A DNA stretch of 64,000 nucleotides, taken from the IMG/VR virus record IMGVR_UViG_3300009110_000302, positions 1 to 64,000 of that record; one strand, written 5' to 3'. Source of the stretch: a virus. The notes below the pieces were generated by a model. The model saw only the letters and a program-made list of their open reading frames with translations. It was not told the DNA's origin and made no database searches. A program made the position numbers and the translations under genes. The stretch's first letter is position 1, and each line of letters begins with the position of its first letter. Positions 59,185 to 64,000 of this stretch are shown here, in pieces.

Positions 59185-60284
59185 TCGATGAAGATAAAAA
59201 AATACTTAATGACTTTTTTGAGTCCTTGGTAGTAGGAAAGGAGACTTTTATAGGTTATCCCGTTAATACCCTTTTCGATTATTCTGAATTATTTAAATTT
59301 TTATCTATACCCCTGAACAACGTAGGCGACCCCTTTTGTTCTAGTTATTATGGCCTCGATTCAAGACTGATGGAAAGAGAGGTGTTGGATTGGTTTGCCA
59401 AACTCCACAACGCTCCATTAGATAATTATTGGGGTTACGTTACAAATGGAGGTACGGAAGGTAATATGTATGGTCTTTATCTCGCTAGGGAACTGTATCC
59501 CAAAGGGGTTGTTTATTATTCGCAAGACACGCATTATAGCGTGAGTAAAAATATTCGTATGTTAAACATGGAACACGTTATGATAAAGTCTCGTCGTAGC
59601 GGAGAAATGGATTACCAAGATTTACATGAAATGATTTCAACTTGGCGTTCGGCTCCTCCTGTTATTTTCGCTAACGTGGGGACAACAATGAGAGAGGGTT
59701 TCGATGATATAAATGAAATAAAAAAAGTTTTAAGAGCTTTAGCCATCCCAGAGTATTATATTCATGCGGATGCGGCATTAGGAGGAATGACATTACCATT
59801 TATAGAAAATTCCCCTGCTTTTGATTTTACGACAGGCGTACAAAGTATGTCTATTAGTGGTCATAAATTTATAGGCTCTCCTTTGCCGTGCGGAGTTGTT
59901 TTAGCTTTAAAAAGTAATGTAGGTAGAGTAGCGAGGGCGGTAGAGTATGTAGGGTCTTTGGATAGCACGGTTAGTGGCTCTAGAAATGGCTTTACTCCCA
60001 TACTTTTATGGTACGCGATAAAGAAATTTGGATTTAATGGCTTCAAGAAAATGGTTAGAGGTTGCGTCAGAACAGCAGAATTAGCCGTTAGAAAGATGAA
60101 CGACAGCAATATAAAGGCTTGGAAAAACGACTATGCTATAACGGTAGTTTTCCCTAGACCCGCTGAAAATGTGGTAAAAAAGTGGAAATTAGCGGTACAA
60201 GACGATATTGCTCATATTATTTGTATGCCTCAAGTTAATGGGGATGTAATTAATAATGTAATAAAAGACATAAGAGAAAGGTGA
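59181..60284 (+). CDS. PLP-dependent group II decarboxylase, histidine-decarboxylase-like
   Basis: 367 aa, GTG start on a GTGA overlap. Motifs: WGYVTNGGTEGNMYGLYLAR (cofactor phosphate), YYSQDTHYSVSKNIRML, VIFANVGTTMREGFDDI, YIHADAALGGMTLPF (Asp to pyridine N) and the Schiff-base Lys in SISGHKFIGSPLPCGVV near residue 229. The pattern is that of bacterial PLP histidine decarboxylase and plant serine decarboxylase. Product would be an amine. Adjacent to ProDH and OCD-family genes, implying an amino-acid module. Confidence 0.88.
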   Translation: MIDEDKKILNDFFESLVVGKETFIGYPVNTLFDYSELFKFLSIPLNNVGDPFCSSYYGLDSRLMEREVLDWFAKLHNAPLDNYWGYVTNGGTEGNMYGLYLARELYPKGVVYYSQDTHYSVSKNIRMLNMEHVMIKSRRSGEMDYQDLHEMISTWRSAPPVIFANVGTTMREGFDDINEIKKVLRALAIPEYYIHADAALGGMTLPFIENSPAFDFTTGVQSMSISGHKFIGSPLPCGVVLALKSNVGRVARAVEYVGSLDSTVSGSRNGFTPILLWYAIKKFGFNGFKKMVRGCVRTAELAVRKMNDSNIKAWKNDYAITVVFPRPAENVVKKWKLAVQDDIAHIICMPQVNGDVINNVIKDIRER

Positions 60285-60290
60285 TGTTTT

Positions 60291-60455
60291 ATGGAAGAAA
60301 AATGGGTGGCAATTGTTTATAATGGAGGAGACAAAGTAGGTTCTCGAATCTTTGAGGGCGAGGAGTCACAAACCCGACCAGAAGCGAGGCGTTGGGTCAT
60401 CTCCCAATTTGGTGAGGGTACGGACTGGTCTTTTCATCATGTAATAGAGCGTTAA
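60291..60455 (+). CDS. Hypothetical protein, 54 aa
   Basis: MEEKWVAIVYNGGDKVGSRI then RPEARRWVISQFGEGTDWSF. Lies between the decarboxylase and ProDH genes. No family recognised. Confidence 0.62.
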   Translation: MEEKWVAIVYNGGDKVGSRIFEGEESQTRPEARRWVISQFGEGTDWSFHHVIER

Positions 60456-60469
60456 TTGGAATATGAAGA

Positions 60470-61312
60470 ATGAATTTTTTATATCCATTAGCGAAAAGGT
60501 TTATTGCTGGCTATGATTTGGAATCTGCCAGAGATAATATTCAACGCCTAATGGATGAAGGCTACGAGGTTTCAATAGATTACGTCGGTGAGAATAGTAA
60601 AAGTCAGGAGGACTGTTTGAAAGCTTTTAAGCAGTATGTCAAAATTATAAAATTTTATAAAAATAAAAAAATAAACATCTCCATTAAGCCTTCTCAATTA
60701 GGAATAAACATCCACCCAATACTTTCTTATTCTCACATTTCCAAATTAGCTGAACTAGCTAAAAAACATAACCATACAATCCGTTTAGATATGGAAGATT
60801 CAAAAGTTACAGAGCTTACGAGGAATCTTGCTGTTTGTTTAAATAGGAGGTTTGGAAATGTGGGAGTAGCGATACAAGCTAATTTACATAGAAGTAATAA
60901 AGACATTGATAATCTAATAAAGGAAGGGGTTTCTGTTCGTTTAGTTAAGGGGGCATATAAAGAAAATGAGAAAGTAGCTTATCAAAATTATTTTGATATA
61001 ACTGGCTCTTTTTTTGATTATGCTGCTAGGTTGTATTCAAGAAAGGCAAATAAACCAGCACTCGCCACCCATGATGAAGAGTTGTTAGGGGATGTAGAGG
61101 AACTTATACCCCATCCTGATTATTTTGAATATGAGTTTCTTTATGGAGTTCGTAGAGATTTACAAAAAAGCTTGAAAGATAAAGGGTATACGGTTAGAGT
61201 ATATATACCATTTGGAAAGAATTGGCTACCTTATACGTTGAGGAGACTTAAAGAGTGGAAGAACTTAAAGTTTGTAATAAAAAATATACTGTATGAGATA
61301 TTTAAGCGATGA
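60470..61312 (+). CDS. Proline dehydrogenase, monofunctional
   Basis: FAD-dependent oxidation of L-proline to pyrroline-5-carboxylate. The barrel motifs run in order: ISIKPSQLGINIH, TIRLDMEDSKV, VGVAIQANLHRS, VSVRLVKGAYKENE, ALATHDEELL, EYEFLYGVRRDLQKSL, YTVRVYIPFGKNWLPYTL and RRLKEW. 280 aa matches monofunctional bacterial ProDH. No P5C-dehydrogenase domain is fused; the ALDH at 38139 is the only aldehyde dehydrogenase in the window. Overlaps the next gene by 20 nt. Confidence 0.92.
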   Translation: MNFLYPLAKRFIAGYDLESARDNIQRLMDEGYEVSIDYVGENSKSQEDCLKAFKQYVKIIKFYKNKKINISIKPSQLGINIHPILSYSHISKLAELAKKHNHTIRLDMEDSKVTELTRNLAVCLNRRFGNVGVAIQANLHRSNKDIDNLIKEGVSVRLVKGAYKENEKVAYQNYFDITGSFFDYAARLYSRKANKPALATHDEELLGDVEELIPHPDYFEYEFLYGVRRDLQKSLKDKGYTVRVYIPFGKNWLPYTLRRLKEWKNLKFVIKNILYEIFKR

Positions 61313-62207
61313 AGAAGTTTCCGGCTTATTGGAAAATAAATGGAGTCAAATAATAAACTCTATCGAATCTGCTTTTCTTGACCCATCTGTAGACATGGTT
61401 CCTAAAATTTACCTTAAGGGTGAAGGTGGAGATTTTAGAGCTATGCCAGCGGCACTTGGCAAATATGCGGCTATCAAGTGGATTGGAGTGTTCCCAGACA
61501 ACTATCAGATTCCAATACCCACAACGAATGGTTCGCTTATTTTGAGTGACAGGGAAACAGGAGTGCCTCTAATGGGTATGGACTGTACCACTCTTACAGC
61601 ATATAGAACTGCGGCTACTTCAGCGATAGCCGCCAAGTATTGCTCTCCTGAAGCTGAGAACTTTGCGATCATAGGTTGTGGGTTACAAGCCAAATATCAT
61701 ATTGAGGCTTATGAAACTATCTTTAGTCACATGAAGATGGATGTTGAGCTTTACGATAAAAATGAAAAAATACAAAAGGATGTATTTAATTGGTTAGGTA
61801 GCGAAAATCTTTGTAGGGCTTGGGGCAGAAATAAATCAGTAAAGGAAGCGGTTAAATATGCAGACGTTATTACTACTCTTACACCATCTACATCACCTTA
61901 TTTGGACATCCATGATGTTAAAAGTGATTGTCATATCAACGCTGTCGGTGCGGATGCAGTCGGGAAAAGAGAATTGATGACTAACATCATTGATGGGTCA
62001 TCGTTTATTGTCTGTGACGATGAAGAACAAGCTTTGCATTCTGGAGAGCTACAATATAACACATGGCCGAACTTACAACCGCAGTCTATTAATTCTCTAA
62101 TTAAGAACAAAAAAATCCCAAATAAAGGAGTATCAGTGTTTGATTCCACGGGAGTAGCTATTGAAGATGTAGCTATCGCAGCATTAATCTACAAATTATC
62201 GGAGTAA
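61293..62207 (+). CDS. Ornithine cyclodeaminase/mu-crystallin family enzyme
   Basis: 304 aa. GKYAAIKWIGVFPDNYQIPI with the substrate Lys, LMGMDCTTLTAYRTAATSAI, Rossmann motif FAIIGCGLQAKYHIEAYETI, CHINAVGADAVGKREL and the catalytic Asp in SVFDSTGVAIEDVAIAALI. Ornithine cyclodeaminase makes proline from ornithine; other members are ketimine reductases or alanine dehydrogenases. Overlapping ProDH suggests ornithine to proline to P5C. Lysine cyclodeamination is also possible. Confidence 0.9.
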   Translation: MRYLSDEEVSGLLENKWSQIINSIESAFLDPSVDMVPKIYLKGEGGDFRAMPAALGKYAAIKWIGVFPDNYQIPIPTTNGSLILSDRETGVPLMGMDCTTLTAYRTAATSAIAAKYCSPEAENFAIIGCGLQAKYHIEAYETIFSHMKMDVELYDKNEKIQKDVFNWLGSENLCRAWGRNKSVKEAVKYADVITTLTPSTSPYLDIHDVKSDCHINAVGADAVGKRELMTNIIDGSSFIVCDDEEQALHSGELQYNTWPNLQPQSINSLIKNKKIPNKGVSVFDSTGVAIEDVAIAALIYKLSE

Positions 62208-62208
62208 T

Positions 62209-62373
62209 ATGAACGAGGCAGATAGATTAAAATGGAAAATTACCAGACTCAATTCTATAATAAGAGATTTAGAATCAGAGAATAAAAAATTAAAAAAAGG
62301 GTTTGGGGTGAGAAGGTGTTGCAAACGTACATATTCGATACGCAAGCTGGACAAGACTTTTACAAAAGACTAG
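62209..62373 (+). CDS. Small helical protein, 54 aa
   Basis: Leucine-zipper-like helix (RLNSIIRDLESENKKLKK) then a basic Cys-containing tail. The ATG is 1 nt after the OCD stop, but the 3' end overlaps the next gene by 58 nt, so the C-terminal part is less certain. Confidence 0.5.
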   Translation: MNEADRLKWKITRLNSIIRDLESENKKLKKGFGVRRCCKRTYSIRKLDKTFTKD

Positions 62374-62726
62374 ATGATCTACATGATGAATATGTATACC
62401 ATTTATTATTAAGCGGTCTAGCAGAAAAAGGATTAGATTTAGAGTCTATAAAAATGACAAAGAATCCTGACGTAAGCGAAAAGTATTGCAAAAGAGTAGT
62501 AGGTGGGCTGGTAAACGTAAAACCCCAAATAATAGTAAAGCTAACCGAAGACAAGAAACCTAGACTGGAGTGTATATTTACAGTCCTTAATGATAACGAG
62601 TACGTCAGGAATGAGTTGTTTATGATACAGAACGTGATGGATTGGCCGCAATTAGGAAAATATAGTTGCCAAATATGGTATTTAGGCGAGACTGCCCTAG
62701 AAGAAGTGAGGAAGAAGTGGGAATGA
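62316..62726 (+). CDS. Hypothetical protein, 136 aa
   Basis: GTG 62316 or TTG 62319 start after GAGAAGG. QTYIFDTQAGQDFYKRLDDL, later VVGGLVNVKPQIIVKLTED and a C-terminal YSCQIWYLGETALEEVRKKW. No family recognised. Overlaps the next gene by 4 nt. Confidence 0.7.
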   Translation: MLQTYIFDTQAGQDFYKRLDDLHDEYVYHLLLSGLAEKGLDLESIKMTKNPDVSEKYCKRVVGGLVNVKPQIIVKLTEDKKPRLECIFTVLNDNEYVRNELFMIQNVMDWPQLGKYSCQIWYLGETALEEVRKKWE

Positions 62727-62923
62727 AAGCATCGAGAAACGGACAAAGACCTTGTTATACTCCTCCTTTTTCAAGACGTAAAGATTTTTGTAGGAAAGTC
62801 AGAGAGACAGAGAAGCAAATACAGCGATGTAAAGATGAAGGGGCTTGGAAGAAGGCGAGTCACCTTCAATGGGTTCTAAGAAATGTTTGGTGGGGCTATA
62901 AAAGATACCAGTATGAAAATTGA
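62723..62923 (+). CDS. Hypothetical basic protein, 66 aa
   Basis: ATG 62723 overlaps the previous stop; a longer in-frame start at 62666 would run inside that gene. Basic with Cys residues (NGQRPCYTPPFSRRKDFCRK) and a Trp-rich C-terminus. No family recognised. Confidence 0.65.
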   Translation: MKASRNGQRPCYTPPFSRRKDFCRKVRETEKQIQRCKDEGAWKKASHLQWVLRNVWWGYKRYQYEN

Positions 62924-63182
62924 AGAAGACTTAAACGATTACGGTAAATATTTAGAATATGATTTTGATAACAGAATCAGTTATGATGAAGACTCAGACT
63001 CTATGTATATCTATGTAGCTCCACCTCAAGGTCAGGTTGGCGCGGTGATGGTTTACGCAGACAAGCAGCATAATATGGTGTCAATAGATACCGATGAAGT
63101 AAATACCCAAGTAGGGATAGAGATAGTCGGAGTATCGAGGTTAATGAAAAAATTTAATTTAAATAAAATAAAAAATAATTAA
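62913..63182 (+). CDS. DUF2283-like protein
   Basis: 89 aa from ATG 62913. ISYDEDSDSMYIYVAP, MVSIDTDEVNTQVGIEIVGV and SRLM match the small DUF2283 beta-fold (D..YI, D..VGIEI..S). Role of the family is unknown. Overlaps the previous gene by 11 nt. Confidence 0.7.
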   Translation: MKIEEDLNDYGKYLEYDFDNRISYDEDSDSMYIYVAPPQGQVGAVMVYADKQHNMVSIDTDEVNTQVGIEIVGVSRLMKKFNLNKIKNN

Positions 63183-63186
63183 CATC

Positions 63187-63711
63187 ATGGAAGACCAACC
63201 TTATTTGTTCCCAGAGTTTGCTCGTAGGGCAAAGATGCTTCAAACGATCCTGAAAGAACAGGCTATGGACATTTCTAAAATTAATATTCATTTTGATGGA
63301 GAATCAGAAATGCACATCAAATCTAATAGAAAAGTGAAACAGCTTCAATCATTGGAGGAAAAAAGGTTTTATGCTTTTAAAGGAGATGAAGAAAATCCAA
63401 TGCCGTATATTAAAAATATCAAAACGGGGAAAGTTCTAAAGATTGCTTATACTAGGGATAAATACCCCTGTATTACTTTAGGGCATCGTGACACTCTGAC
63501 GACAACCCCAGTTCATAGATTACTTGCTATGTGTTTTATAGAGAACCCTGACCCTAGTAAACTTATGGAGGTTGACCATTTAAATGGAAATAAGAGAGAT
63601 TGGAGGTTAGAGAATTTAGAGTGGGTTAGCTCTAGTGAAAATAACAAAAGGAGGAAGATTCTTAAAAAGCAGCAAGAGGACTCCCAAACTCCACCAAATT
63701 ATCATATATGA
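63187..63711 (+). CDS. HNH homing-type endonuclease
   Basis: 174 aa. An N-terminal unrelated region is followed by NUMOD-like YIKNIKTGKVLKIAYTRDKY, then the HNH core: VHRLLAMCFIENPD, EVDHLNGNKRDWRLENLEWV and SSSENNKRRKI. Typical of phage free-standing homing endonucleases. Overlaps the next gene by 4 nt. Confidence 0.88.
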   Translation: MEDQPYLFPEFARRAKMLQTILKEQAMDISKINIHFDGESEMHIKSNRKVKQLQSLEEKRFYAFKGDEENPMPYIKNIKTGKVLKIAYTRDKYPCITLGHRDTLTTTPVHRLLAMCFIENPDPSKLMEVDHLNGNKRDWRLENLEWVSSSENNKRRKILKKQQEDSQTPPNYHI

Positions 63712-63959
63712 AAAAGTATTGGGATCATAGCACTAAACCCTCTACTTATGTAATTGTGATTGACGGGGAGGAGGCGTTTCGTGGTAATTATGCTGACGGT
63801 ATGATGTATGTTAAATCTTTAGAAAATGACGGTATGATAAGTTTCAAAGATGATTATCTTCCCGAAATGAATCGTATATCAAAGATAACTTACCGTGCGC
63901 TCCATGTCGAAAAAGAATTGAGACGAGAAATAATTAAATTAAAAAAAGAGCTTAAATAA
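63708..63959 (+). CDS. Hypothetical protein, 83 aa
   Basis: KPSTYVIVIDGEEAFRGNYA then RALHVEKELRREIIKLKKEL. No family recognised. ATGA overlap with the HNH gene. Confidence 0.66.
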   Translation: MKKYWDHSTKPSTYVIVIDGEEAFRGNYADGMMYVKSLENDGMISFKDDYLPEMNRISKITYRALHVEKELRREIIKLKKELK

Positions 63960-63978
63960 CGGGAGTGTAAAAGGGCTT

Positions 63979-64000
63979 ATGGAAGACAAAATAAAAAAAA
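63979..64000 (+). CDS. Start of a truncated gene at the window edge
   Basis: ATG 63979 follows GGAGTGTAAAAGGGC; only MEDKIKK is visible before the window ends. Confidence 0.4.

Noticed and set aside
62883-62912. Longer start of the DUF2283-like gene
   Set aside because: It would overlap the previous gene by 41 nt; ATG 62913 gives the expected N-terminus.
1-64000. Bacterial chromosome origin of the window
   Set aside because: Gene packing, number of tiny unknown genes, split phage-style replisome, HNH genes and mixed cargo fit a large phage better; however no capsid or terminase gene is visible, so this stays an inference.
1-64000. Diversity-generating retroelement, retron or transposon
   Set aside because: No reverse transcriptase, transposase or integrase motif was found in any of the frames.

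Overview
The window reads as an internal segment of a large (probably jumbo, probably marine) tailed-phage genome with a Gram-negative host. This identity is inferred: no terminase, portal, capsid or tail-sheath gene is visible. Supporting features are about 87 tightly packed genes, nearly all on the + strand. They often overlap by 4 nt (ATGA), many are short and unrecognisable, HNH endonucleases recur, and a phage-style replication block is present. One tRNA-Arg(UCU) and one ribosomal protein bS21 gene occur, and there is no ribosomal or central-metabolism operon. The DNA is AT-rich, arginine is mostly AGA/AGG, and the standard code is used (TAA, TAG and TGA all stop). Signal peptides of Sec, Tat and lipoprotein type plus an ExbB/ExbD-like pair suggest a double-membrane host.

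Layout. 1-9.9 kb: two virion or adhesin-type genes, the 3' part of a Thr/Pro-repeat protein and a 2584-aa giant. 9.9-18 kb: replication (DnaB-like helicase, TOPRIM primase, RecB/Cas4-like nuclease, and a DNA polymerase III alpha subunit split in two genes with a cupin, a DEDDh exonuclease and a small acidic protein between the halves). 18-24.2 kb: epimerase, ssDNA-binding-like protein, zinc-ribbon glycosyltransferase, Hsp20, UDP-sugar dehydrogenase, tRNA, nucleotidyltransferase. 24.2-35 kb: secreted serine protease, then a dense glycan block (two GT60-like paralogues, a three-domain glycosyltransferase/glycosyltransferase/methyltransferase fusion, a GT10-like enzyme, methyltransferases, an epimerase). 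35-36 kb: the only minus-strand island, two unknown genes. 36-42.6 kb: small unknowns, then VOC protein, aldehyde dehydrogenase, HAD protein and a lysine-6-dehydrogenase/saccharopine-dehydrogenase-like enzyme, an ECF sigma factor and a dCMP deaminase. 42.6-49.9 kb: ATP-grasp, PIG-L deacetylase, phosphomannomutase-like, TylF-like methyltransferase, bS21, deoxyribosyltransferase-like, cytidylyltransferase, GMP reductase, HNH. 49.9-52 kb: a compact membrane operon (ExbB-like, ExbD-like with an unusual periplasmic domain, micro-membrane proteins, P-loop kinase, lipoprotein). 52-58 kb: small unknowns, a Tat-signal protein, a glycosyltransferase, GlmS. 58-62.2 kb: Coq4-like protein, small membrane protein, PLP decarboxylase, proline dehydrogenase, ornithine-cyclodeaminase family. 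62.2-64 kb: small genes, DUF2283-like, HNH.

How it fits together. Replication genes lead into a large sugar-nucleotide and glycan programme (GlmS, UDP-sugar dehydrogenase, two epimerases, phosphomannomutase-like, two cytidylyltransferases, about eight glycosyltransferase domains) that could glycosylate virions or remodel the host surface. Nucleotide supply is adjusted by GMP reductase and dCMP deaminase. Two amino-acid catabolism modules are unusual for a phage. Several transcription units begin with sigma70-type promoters whose predicted +1 falls on or beside the start codon with no Shine-Dalgarno, implying leaderless mRNAs; the ECF sigma gene is one of them. No gap longer than 300 bases lacks a gene.
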